A stretch of DNA of 64,000 nt from Bacteroidetes bacterium 43-16. GTDB taxonomy: Bacteria; Bacteroidota; Bacteroidia; Chitinophagales; Chitinophagaceae. The DNA is taken from assembly GCA_001897525.1 (NCBI GenBank), contig MKTB01000019.1, forward strand, positions 1-64,000. The letters are read 5' to 3'. Shown here one piece after another: positions 25,087 through 31,985 of the stretch. The position numbers and the translations under genes are program-made. How positions within the stretch are numbered: position 1 is the first letter of the stretch; each line of letters starts with the position of its first letter. The notes under the pieces were generated by a model. It was given only the letters and a program-made list of their open reading frames with translations. It made no database searches and was not told where the DNA came from.

Positions 25087-25500
25087 ATGGCACAGGAACA
25101 TTTGATTGGAAAAATAGTTGCATTGGATCCGGAATTTATTCAGAAAGCTGATAAGCATTTTCAGATGCTCAACCGGCCTGCAGTTGTCATTTCATTAAAT
25201 AAAAAGCAAAAATTAGCGCTCATCGTTTTTGCGGATGAGACACAATGTGAAGTTAAATTCGATAAGCTTATTATGCTTAAACGGCAAGGGGATATTGCCA
25301 TGAAGCTGAATCGCAATTGGAACATACCTCCGGACGATTTTGTGAAAATTACTAAAATAAGCAAACTGATGCTTAGTGGCTTATTTGCCGATGCTATTGA
25401 GCTGGCACTTTCAAGTGATATGGTGAGGAAATACTGTACGGTCAATTGGGGCGAATCCTATAAAAATCAGCAACAAAAAATGTCAAAAAGAAAGATGTAA
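25087..25500 (+). CDS. Tandem paralog array, member 4, coupled to the recombinase homolog
   Basis: The 137-residue product opens 'MAQEHLIGKIVALDPEFIQK', close to member 2 ('MAKDYLTGRIVFVDPTCFSD'). It continues with 'RPAVVISLNKKQKLALIVFA' and 'DETQCEVKFDKLIML', then a helical half with 'DDFVKITKISKLMLSGLFAD' and 'AIELALSSDMVRKYCTV'. Its stop codon overlaps the ATG of the serine-recombinase homolog (TAATG at 25498-25502). Translational coupling ties the array to that recombinase-like protein, which suggests a shared task, possibly in element recombination or its control. That is inference. Confidence 0.75.
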   Translation: MAQEHLIGKIVALDPEFIQKADKHFQMLNRPAVVISLNKKQKLALIVFADETQCEVKFDKLIMLKRQGDIAMKLNRNWNIPPDDFVKITKISKLMLSGLFADAIELALSSDMVRKYCTVNWGESYKNQQQKMSKRKM

Positions 25501-26312
25501 TGAAACAGGAGCAGAATATAGAAAATAGGAAGGTTGTAGCCTACATCAGGACAGGTAAGGATGATAATGGGGAGGAACAACGACAGAAAATAACAGAATT
25601 CTGCGAAAAGGAAAATCTTGAGCTAGTTCGGATCATATCAGATATTGGTGTGAGCGGATTGGATCCTAACCGAAAAGGGTTAAATGAAATGCTCCGATTC
25701 CTTGAAGATAAGAAAAATGACGTGGCTTCAGTAATAGTGACTGATTTCTCAAAATTAAGCAGGGATATGCACCATAGCCCTTCCATCACGAAATTCTTAT
25801 TTGCTTTGCAAATCAATATAAAAAATGTTGCTGGTAATTGTATTTCAATCAGTAATTATTACGAATCGGCCAGTAATATGTTAATGGCGAAACCGGACCG
25901 TGGTTCTGAAAACATTAAAGCAGGGATAAAGTATGCCAAAAACGAGGGGTTCTTTCTAGGGAAGACACCATTAGGATATCGAAAGGAGAAGAGTCAAGGG
26001 CGATCAATACTTATTGTTGATAATGAAAAAGTTGAATTAGTACGTAGCATTTTTAAACTTTATTTATCAAGCAGGCAATTCGAACAAGTCGAAGCGGAAA
26101 TCCATAGAAGTGGAGCTAAAGAGCTAAATGATATTGCAATTGTCAAAATATTGAAGAATCCGGTATATGCGGGATTTGTAAAGGCAAGTGACGGTAATTT
26201 GATAAGGGGAAAACATGCTCCAATAATTAGTGAGGGTGAATTCCAATCTGTCCAGAAAAAATTGAAAAAGGAGGTTTTGTGTAAAAAGAAAACTAAGGGA
26301 AAGAGGTTTTGA
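25500..26312 (+). CDS. Serine-recombinase homolog lacking the catalytic serine
   Basis: The 270-residue protein has the resolvase fold signature 'VVAYIRTG', 'DIGVSGLDPNRKGLNEML' and 'TDFSKLSRD', and the recombinase domain motif 'GFFLGKTPLGYRKEK' plus 'ILKNPVYAGFVKASDG'. In active enzymes the first motif is Y-x-R-x-S; here residue 19 is glycine where serine is required. The conserved 'DRLSR' is 'SKLSR', so the first arginine is lysine 85. It also lacks the zinc ribbon and coiled coil of large serine recombinases. It is therefore probably unable to cut DNA and may act as a DNA-binding regulator or partner of the intact recombinase at 26626. Confidence 0.85.
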   Translation: MKQEQNIENRKVVAYIRTGKDDNGEEQRQKITEFCEKENLELVRIISDIGVSGLDPNRKGLNEMLRFLEDKKNDVASVIVTDFSKLSRDMHHSPSITKFLFALQINIKNVAGNCISISNYYESASNMLMAKPDRGSENIKAGIKYAKNEGFFLGKTPLGYRKEKSQGRSILIVDNEKVELVRSIFKLYLSSRQFEQVEAEIHRSGAKELNDIAIVKILKNPVYAGFVKASDGNLIRGKHAPIISEGEFQSVQKKLKKEVLCKKKTKGKRF

Positions 26313-26457
26313 AAAATAACCAAAACGATAACTCATAATACTATTTATAGAGTATAGTTTGTATTTGCTATATAATTTTAGAGCTATCAAACGGGTTAAG
26401 CCTAATACTTAATTATGGTATTTGTCAGTCAATTTGATACCACGAGCATATTAATTT

Positions 26458-26486
26458 AAGACCCAGGCTGAGGGTCTTTCGTTTTT
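26458..26486 (+). terminator. Intrinsic terminator between the two recombinase genes
   Basis: The stem AAGACCC (26458-26464), seven-base loop, GGGTCTT (26472-26478), is followed by a T-rich run ending at 26486. It would end the transcript carrying the methylase, DUF3560, paralog array and serine-less recombinase genes, and separates it from the 50-residue ORF and the intact recombinase. A looser inverted repeat TGGTAT/ATACCA (26416-26442) lies just upstream. Confidence 0.65.
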
Positions 26487-26501
26487 AAAGAGGAGGGAGA
26501 A

Positions 26502-26654
26502 ATGGAACGTGAAAGGGAAAATTCGCAAATCAGTGAAGGAGAAACGCATTCAGATAAAACCGATAAAAAGGAAATGCTGGATATCATCATTCAAATCATT
26601 GTAGAATACTTTAAAAATAGAGGGAATGGAGAAGGAGAACGCAATAGGATATAG
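26502..26654 (+). CDS. 50-residue acidic/basic small protein overlapping the integrase start
   Basis: A 50-codon frame runs from ATG 26502 to TAG 26652-26654. It is preceded by AGGAGGGAG (26491-26499), a near-perfect ribosome site rare in this phylum. The product is highly charged at the N-terminus (EREREN), has a short helix 'KEMLDIIIQIIVEYFKNRG' and ends before the recombinase frame is well under way, overlapping its start by 29 bases. It could be a regulator, a directionality factor or a leader that couples translation of the recombinase. The strong ribosome site is the main support that it is real. Confidence 0.55.
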   Translation: MERERENSQISEGETHSDKTDKKEMLDIIIQIIVEYFKNRGNGEGERNRI

Positions 26655-28242
26655 ACGATTAAGCGATCAGGATCAAAGTCGATACAGTCTTGAATACCAG
26701 GAAAAGGCAATCCGTGATTATGCAGATCGGTATAACTTAAATTTGATTTCAATTTATACTGATAACGGCCAAAGTAGCTTCACTTTCGACCGGCCAGACT
26801 ATAAAGAGTTGGAAAGCTTTTTAAAAAAGCATAAAGGATTGGCCCAATATCTGATCATTATGGACCATGATAGGTTTAGCCGAAATTTACCCCATGCCTT
26901 ATTAAAGATTGAGGAACTTGAAGAGAAATTCGGAATTAAAGTTAGGGCAACAAATGAGGATATACGTTTAGATTCAAAAGATCCAGCGGTCTTTATGCAG
27001 CGGGCGTTTAATTATCTTATGGCCAATCAAGAGCTATTTAGGATAAGAAAGAGAACCAAAGAAGGGATTAGAGAAGCTCAAAAACAGGGAAGAGTTGTAA
27101 ATAATGCTCCCTTTGGATATAGAAATGCTAAAGATAACAGTGGTAAATCTTTAATCGAGGTTGACGAGGAAAAAGCAGATATAGTCCGTTACATTTTTCA
27201 GGAGTACCTAAAGGATACTCCTCCATATATAATACATCAAGCAGCAAAGAAAAAGGGATTTAAAAATTCTGGAAATAGCGCGATTACAAGGATCCTTTCA
27301 AATCATATATACGCAGGCCTGGTTAAGATTAATGCGGACGATAAATCTGACGAAGTTTTGATAAAAGGACTGCACCAGCCTATTGTTAATGAATCCGTGT
27401 TCTGGTTGGTTCAAGAAAAATTAGGTAGAAAACATGCAAAGAAGGTGCTCCCAAATAGTGAATTTCCCTTAAGAGGGATTCTAAGATGCCCTTGCGGTAG
27501 AAGTATGACCGCTGGATTTTCTAAAGGAAAAAATAAGTATTATTTATATTACCGATGTACAAAACACGTTGATAAAAATTATAGAGGAGAAACATTACAT
27601 CAGCAGTTTGCGGAGTTGCTTGACCATCTAAGCCTTACCGAAGAGCAGGTACTATACATTAAAGACAATGTAAAGAATAGTCTTAATCAAGGGATTGATA
27701 ATCATGAAAAGGTTCTTCGGGCCAGGAAAACCCAAATAGAGAAAATTGAGAAGAAAATAGAATCATTGGAGGCAAGATTGTTCGAAGATGAAATAGATGG
27801 TGCGACCTATAACAAATGGAGAAAGAAGTATCTTGAGGAGAAATCTGTAGTTGAAAATTCAATTGAAGCCTTTGACCATACTGAAATTGAGCGTAATCTA
27901 AAAAGGCTTGATGTACTTATTCCCAAATTGAAAAGTCTAAAAAGCATTTATGAGATGGCGACCTTAAAGAATAAGCATTTGTTGATAAACGAGGTGTTCA
28001 AACGAAATCTCACTTATGCTAATGGGCAGTTTAGAACACCTTACATTAATCCTTTATTTGCTCATAACTTGCTGAAAATAAAAGAGAAAAGCCTCATCGA
28101 AATTGATGAGGCTCTTAATTCTAGGGATAAAATCCCATTCAGTACCACGTACGGGAATCGAACCCGTGATTCCTCCGTGAAAGGGAGGCGTCTTAACCCC
28201 TTGACCAACGCGGCATCTATCGTTTTGGGATTGCAAAGGTAA
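26626..28242 (+). CDS. Large serine recombinase (probable ICE integrase)
   Basis: The 538-residue frame has an intact resolvase domain: 'GYRRLSDQD' with Ser13 as nucleophile, 'DNGQSSFTFDRPDY', and 'DHDRFSRN' with Arg83 and Arg86. The recombinase domain follows ('VVNNAPFGYRNAK', 'ILSNHIYAGLVKI'), then a zinc-ribbon-like 'LRCPCGRSM...YRCTKH' (Cys288, Cys290, Cys311, His314) and a coiled coil (about 365-430). It catalyses integration and excision through a covalent Ser-DNA intermediate. The last roughly 40 codons run antisense over a terminator, tRNA-Glu and its -7 box, so the natural C-terminus was probably changed or extended at the attachment site. Confidence 0.9.
   Translation: MEKENAIGYRRLSDQDQSRYSLEYQEKAIRDYADRYNLNLISIYTDNGQSSFTFDRPDYKELESFLKKHKGLAQYLIIMDHDRFSRNLPHALLKIEELEEKFGIKVRATNEDIRLDSKDPAVFMQRAFNYLMANQELFRIRKRTKEGIREAQKQGRVVNNAPFGYRNAKDNSGKSLIEVDEEKADIVRYIFQEYLKDTPPYIIHQAAKKKGFKNSGNSAITRILSNHIYAGLVKINADDKSDEVLIKGLHQPIVNESVFWLVQEKLGRKHAKKVLPNSEFPLRGILRCPCGRSMTAGFSKGKNKYYLYYRCTKHVDKNYRGETLHQQFAELLDHLSLTEEQVLYIKDNVKNSLNQGIDNHEKVLRARKTQIEKIEKKIESLEARLFEDEIDGATYNKWRKKYLEEKSVVENSIEAFDHTEIERNLKRLDVLIPKLKSLKSIYEMATLKNKHLLINEVFKRNLTYANGQFRTPYINPLFAHNLLKIKEKSLIEIDEALNSRDKIPFSTTYGNRTRDSSVKGRRLNPLTNAASIVLGLQR
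28081..28113 (-). terminator. Terminator downstream of tRNA-Glu
   Basis: Read on the minus strand, AGCCTCATC, loop AATTTC, GATGAGGCT (28113-28090) is followed by TTTTCTCTTT. It lies 30 bases beyond the tRNA-Glu 3' end and would end that transcript. It falls inside the coding frame of the recombinase on the opposite strand, so integrase codons and the tRNA terminator share the same DNA. Confidence 0.7.
28143..28214 (-). tRNA. tRNA-Glu (anticodon TTC), ICE integration target
   Basis: The minus strand reads GCCGCGT acceptor, a D arm with GGTCAAGGGGTTAAGAC, anticodon stem CCTCC/GGAGG around loop CTTTCAC (anticodon TTC), the T arm ACGGG-TTCGATT-CCCGT, and 3' acceptor ACGTGGT with discriminator A. 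Two acceptor pairs are G-U (1-72 and 4-69). CCA is not encoded. It has a TAnnTTTG promoter box 20 bases upstream. The 3' end faces the element, the usual arrangement when a mobile element inserts at a tRNA. Confidence 0.93.
28234..28241 (-). promoter_or_regulatory. -7 promoter box of tRNA-Glu
   Basis: The minus strand reads TACCTTTG, a full match to the Bacteroidetes -7 consensus TAnnTTTG, ending 20 bases before the tRNA 5' end. It lies on the chromosome side, so integration leaves tRNA expression intact. Confidence 0.6.
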
Positions 28243-28265
28243 AAAGGTTTTTCATAAAAACAAAA

Positions 28266-28946
28266 TTATTTTATCAAAGAATTTTTATTTTTTCCTTTCC
28301 CCGTATTCCAGCCCCTGTCTTTACCCCCTTCATGGGGTAATTTAGCAGGTACAGCTTTACCATCTTCGCTTCTCTTGGGCAGTTCAAATTTCTTTTCTTT
28401 CAATAAAATATCTACCTGGTATTCCCGCTCCAGCACCAGGTGGCCAGATCCCGGATCGTAATAGCGCCAGGTACCATGTTTGGTGTACCCTCTTTCTGCC
28501 GGGATCACCACCATAGTGTCTTCCAGGGTCAGCGGATTGGTCACCATAAAGGTATCCAGGGCATAAGGGGTATAAATGCCCCTGTAAGTACCGATGCTTG
28601 ACAGTTTTCCTTGTTCAAAATACTGGGCAGGCCCGTCCGGTACATTAAACTTATAGTGCTCGATCGAGATGAGTTGTTGCTCCCTGGTCATCTTATACCA
28701 TAATCCCGATTTCTGATCATCTGTATAATTACCGAATTCATAATAACCCGGATCTCCGAAATGCTGCGGAATATCATAAAACCACATACCTTGCTTACGC
28801 TGCTTTGCATCTCGCTTATTCAGGTTATCATCTGCCTTGACGGTCTCTTTCTTTGCTTTTTCTTTCCCTTGCTGCTGGGCAACAACTGCAGGTGATAAAC
28901 AAGCAAAAAGTAATGCAGTAAAGAAAATAAGTTTATACTTGATCAT
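28266..28946 (-). CDS. Exported protein with YwqK/MORN-like repeats
   Basis: The 226-residue protein has a signal peptide ('IFFTALLFACLSPAVVAQ') and a lysine-rich linker. The beta-type repeats use the pattern 'G.W.YYD......YE.G.Y..D.K.G.W': 'QGMWFYDIPQHFGDPGYYEF', 'KSGLWYKM', 'DGPAQYFEQGKLSSIGTYRG' and 'KHGTWRYYDPGSGHLVLERE'. These resemble YwqK/MORN-type repeats, sometimes labelled antitoxin, a label with no support here. It is the first chromosomal gene beside the element, probably a periplasmic or surface protein of unknown role. Neighbouring genes are divergent or unrelated. Confidence 0.75.
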   Translation of the reverse strand: MIKYKLIFFTALLFACLSPAVVAQQQGKEKAKKETVKADDNLNKRDAKQRKQGMWFYDIPQHFGDPGYYEFGNYTDDQKSGLWYKMTREQQLISIEHYKFNVPDGPAQYFEQGKLSSIGTYRGIYTPYALDTFMVTNPLTLEDTMVVIPAERGYTKHGTWRYYDPGSGHLVLEREYQVDILLKEKKFELPKRSEDGKAVPAKLPHEGGKDRGWNTGKGKNKNSLIK

Positions 28947-29149
28947 TATTGGTTCAAAAACAAATTATTATTATTTAAAACGTAAATATAACTAAAACAT
29001 TGTTTTGCAGCCCCGGCAAAAAAGAGCCTTGACTCATAAAACTATTTTAAAAGGCTTTTGAAAGGCAACATCCTCTTCTGGCGAAGTAAATTTATAACTC
29101 CTTTCATCTTAAATTAAAAATAAGCTAAATCCAAAACTTGAATAATTCC

Positions 29150-29157
29150 TAGCTTTG
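29150..29157 (+). promoter_or_regulatory. -7 promoter box upstream of the gene at 29174
   Basis: TAGCTTTG matches TAnnTTTG and lies 16 bases before the ATG at 29174, giving a very short leader. The -33 element is not clear. Confidence 0.45.
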
Positions 29158-29173
29158 CCGTATATTTCGGTTC

Positions 29174-29965
29174 ATGCGCTATTCTTTTCTCCTTTTCCTG
29201 GTGATCTGCTCCTTTTTAGCAAAAGGCCAGGAATTGCTGTCTGAACTGCCCCTGAGAGATGCACGTGCTGTGAGCACCGATGAAATAGGCAATATCTACA
29301 TTGTATTTGAAGATAATAGCCTGGTACAATACAATGACCGGGGCGACAGCCTCACCAACTTCAGGAATATACAAAACGGCGTACTGGCACATATTGATAC
29401 CAGGAATCCTTTAAAGCTCCTTTTATTCTATCCTGACTTTTCAAAGATCATCATACTCGACCGGATGCTCAGCCTTAAAAACGAGATTGACCTGCGCCAG
29501 CTGAACATATTCCGTGTAGGTGCAGTAGGGATGGCCATGGATGGTAACATCTGGGTCTATGACCTCAATAATGTGCAACTTTTAAAGATAGATGAAAACC
29601 TGAACAAGATCAACAAAAGCGATGACTTAAGATCTGCTATTCAATCTTTTCCGGACCCCATCTCACTTGAGGAACAAGACCGTAAAGTGTACCTCTTAGA
29701 TTCACTAAAAGGGATATATGTTTTTGACCAGTTTGCCAACTTTTTAAATAATATAGAATTGTTTCATGTGAAACAATTACAGGTCTATAATGCTTCCCTG
29801 GTCTACATTTCAAACGATTCGCTGTATAATTACAACCCGGCCACTGCAGCCAGCCAATCTATTCCGCTGCCACAGGATGAAGATTTTATTACCGCAAGGA
29901 TTGATCGTGGAAAGCTATATTTATTGTTCAAAAACAAATTGCGTATTTACAATCTAGCCCCTTAA
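29174..29965 (+). CDS. Exported beta-propeller-like protein, unknown function
   Basis: The 263-residue protein has a signal peptide ('FLLFLVICSFLAKGQ'). A run of beta-type repeats follows, such as 'AVSTDEIGNIYIVFEDNSLV', 'AMDGNIWVYDLNNVQLLKID' and 'DRKVYLLDSLKGIYVFD', the pattern of NHL/propeller blades. The protein is conserved in Bacteroidetes as a hypothetical cell-envelope protein. It lies 14 bases before the MarC-family gene, so the two probably form an operon. No catalytic residues are recognised. Confidence 0.75.
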   Translation: MRYSFLLFLVICSFLAKGQELLSELPLRDARAVSTDEIGNIYIVFEDNSLVQYNDRGDSLTNFRNIQNGVLAHIDTRNPLKLLLFYPDFSKIIILDRMLSLKNEIDLRQLNIFRVGAVGMAMDGNIWVYDLNNVQLLKIDENLNKINKSDDLRSAIQSFPDPISLEEQDRKVYLLDSLKGIYVFDQFANFLNNIELFHVKQLQVYNASLVYISNDSLYNYNPATAASQSIPLPQDEDFITARIDRGKLYLLFKNKLRIYNLAP

Positions 29966-29979
29966 AATTCTGATTTATT

Positions 29980-30558
29980 ATGGAAGGTTTCAACATCAGC
30001 GAAATAGTCACTGTATCCCTCACGCTCTTTGCGGTGATCGATATCCTCGGTTCCATTCCTTTGCTCATCAATATCAAGCGCAAAATGGGCGGTATCTCCT
30101 CGCTTACTGCTACGGTTGTCTCCGGTGCATTGATGATCCTGTTCTTCTTAGCCGGTAGCGATATCCTGAAGTTTATGGGCCTGGACGTTTCTTCATTCGC
30201 CATTGCAGGTTCCATCATTATCTTTATTCTTGGCTTGGAAATGATCTTAGGCATTGAGTTCTTCAAGCCCGACGGAGGCTCTGCAAAAACCGGGAGTATC
30301 GTCCCCATCGCTTTCCCTATGATCGCAGGTTCGGGAACGCTGACGACTATCCTTTCCCTGAAAGCTTCTTATCACTATTACAATGTACTGATTGGTATCC
30401 TGGTCAACCTTGTGATCATTTTCATTGCCATCCGGTCACTCAGCTTACTGGAAAGACTGCTGGGGCCTGCCGGTATCCTGGTGATCCGGAAGTTTTTTGG
30501 TGTGATCCTGATTGCTATCGCGGTGAAAATCTTCAAGGAAAATGCTTTAGCGACTTAA
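29980..30558 (+). CDS. MarC-family integral membrane protein
   Basis: The 192-residue protein has about six membrane helices and the MarC landmarks 'FAVIDILGSIPLLINI' near the N-terminus, 'LGLEMILGIEFF' in the middle and 'VPIAFPMIAGSGTLTTILSL' after it. MarC-family proteins sit in the inner membrane; their substrate is not known, and an earlier link to multiple antibiotic resistance in E. coli was not upheld. The length is normal. It is the second gene of the 29174 operon. Confidence 0.92.
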   Translation: MEGFNISEIVTVSLTLFAVIDILGSIPLLINIKRKMGGISSLTATVVSGALMILFFLAGSDILKFMGLDVSSFAIAGSIIIFILGLEMILGIEFFKPDGGSAKTGSIVPIAFPMIAGSGTLTTILSLKASYHYYNVLIGILVNLVIIFIAIRSLSLLERLLGPAGILVIRKFFGVILIAIAVKIFKENALAT

Positions 30559-30575
30559 GTACAGTTTAAGCCTTT

Positions 30576-31979
30576 TTATTCCTTTACCATTTTCAACTGG
30601 CCCAGCACATTGCCGTCCGCAATTAGCCGGAGGAAGTAGACACCTGCCTGTAATGTTTGTGTAGGGATCAATAGTTCATTTTTACCATAAACCGGTCTTT
30701 GTTCCCGGGCAAACATGGTACGGCCGCTCAGGTCTGCAAGCACTATCCTTATCTTTTTATGGGTGCTCAAAGCACCTTCATTCATATAGCTCAACATACA
30801 TTGCTCTTTATGAGGATTCGGGTAGAGCATCATGTTTAAGCTATTTTGTGCTGTCAATTGATGTACACCCACCGTAAAGTCCTGGTTACAGGTATCGGTA
30901 TAATTGCCCCCGGTCCATTTGAGCAAACTCTTTTTTGAAAAATCGTCCTGCAGACTAAAGCCCCCAAGCAGGAATAATTCATCTTTCCAGCGCCCAATAC
31001 CTAAAACACCGCTTCTGAGCCAGGTATCCATTGTGCACCATTGGCTGCCGTCCCATTTGGCTACTTTCCCGTAATTATCATTTACATAACGGCCATTGAT
31101 GATCGGGATATAACCACCCACCCATAATTCATCCCGGTAGACATTAAGATCAAACACAGCAGTACCGGCTTCACTCAAACCCCGGACACCCCGCTGCAGG
31201 CGATGCCACTCCTGCCCGTCCCAGGCCGCAATACCATTACCCGGCACCAGGGGTGATTCTACAAATGCTCCGGCCACATACAAGGTGTCCCGCCACACCA
31301 GCAAACGATTCACACTACCCATAGCACTGCCGCCCCAGTTACCTACCTGCTGCCAGGCCTGCCCGTCATGCATCATAAAGTCCGAAAGCCAGGGCTTCGC
31401 CTCATTGTGCCAGTTCCCTCCAACATACACCTTATCCTTATAAAAAGCAATATCATTTACAGCCCATCCACTACCTGGAATAATGCTGTCGATACCCAAT
31501 AAACCAGTCCAGGACGTATCGTTCCAGACCCCTATCCCCCCTTGATGCAGTACCATAGAATTAGGATCATTAAAGCCCATGGCATAGAGCTTATCGCCCC
31601 AGACCTTCAGGTTAAAATAAGAACCTGTATCAATCACCTCCCAGGCATTCCCGTCCCAGGAGGCCAAAGTCGTCCCATAGCCACATACATACAGCTTATC
31701 ATGATAACGCACAATACTGCGCAGGTTGCCTACACTCACTGGCGGAAGAACAGGAAAGGGTGTATAGTTCTGCCCGTCGTACACCAACAGTTTACAGGGT
31801 GCCCCGTTCACCTGGGTAAAAGAGCCACCAATATAGCTTTTCTCAGTCAGCGAATCATAGTACATAACTTCTACTGCATTGCTAAAGTCAATCCCGGGAT
31901 GCTCCCAATACTGGTTCTGGGCCATTGTGATGCCTGTACTGCATAGGAACAGGTAGAGGAACAATAAATACTTTTTCAT
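30576..31979 (-). CDS. Type IX secretion cargo with propeller-like repeats
   Basis: The 467-residue protein has a signal peptide ('YLLFLYLFLCSTGITMAQ'), a chain of repeats with 'YDGQNYTPF', 'WDGNAWEVID', 'WNDTSWTGLLG', 'HDGQAWQQVG' and 'YKDKVYVGGNWH' (a beta-propeller), and a C-terminal sorting domain from about residue 385 ('LYPNPHKEQCMLSYMNEGAL', 'LQAGVYFLRLIADG'). It would be secreted through the outer membrane by the type IX system and anchored or released. The start is six bases from the stop of the upstream gene on the same strand, so the two form an operon. Confidence 0.88.
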   Translation of the reverse strand: MKKYLLFLYLFLCSTGITMAQNQYWEHPGIDFSNAVEVMYYDSLTEKSYIGGSFTQVNGAPCKLLVYDGQNYTPFPVLPPVSVGNLRSIVRYHDKLYVCGYGTTLASWDGNAWEVIDTGSYFNLKVWGDKLYAMGFNDPNSMVLHQGGIGVWNDTSWTGLLGIDSIIPGSGWAVNDIAFYKDKVYVGGNWHNEAKPWLSDFMMHDGQAWQQVGNWGGSAMGSVNRLLVWRDTLYVAGAFVESPLVPGNGIAAWDGQEWHRLQRGVRGLSEAGTAVFDLNVYRDELWVGGYIPIINGRYVNDNYGKVAKWDGSQWCTMDTWLRSGVLGIGRWKDELFLLGGFSLQDDFSKKSLLKWTGGNYTDTCNQDFTVGVHQLTAQNSLNMMLYPNPHKEQCMLSYMNEGALSTHKKIRIVLADLSGRTMFAREQRPVYGKNELLIPTQTLQAGVYFLRLIADGNVLGQLKMVKE

Positions 31980-31985
31980 AAAAAA

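Larger units (their letters stand above)
1..28142. mobile_element. Right portion of a Bacteroidetes integrative and conjugative element in tRNA-Glu
   Basis: Nearly all genes from 494 to 28,242 are on the plus strand and include the ordered transfer set traE, traF, traG, traJ, traK, traL, traM, traN seen in CTnDOT-type elements, an RteC-family regulator, and a large serine recombinase at the right edge beside tRNA-Glu. From tRNA-Glu rightward the genes are ordinary chromosomal ones. The left end, relaxase, coupling protein and oriT are not in the window. The exact right junction cannot be fixed without the left end; it probably lies between about 28,060 and the tRNA 3' end at 28,143. The accessory block from about 23.4 to 28 kb looks richer in A+T than the tra block. 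Confidence 0.88.

Noticed and set aside
28266-28946. Antitoxin function suggested by a YwqK-like label
   Set aside because: It has a signal peptide and no adjacent toxin gene; the repeats fit an envelope protein.
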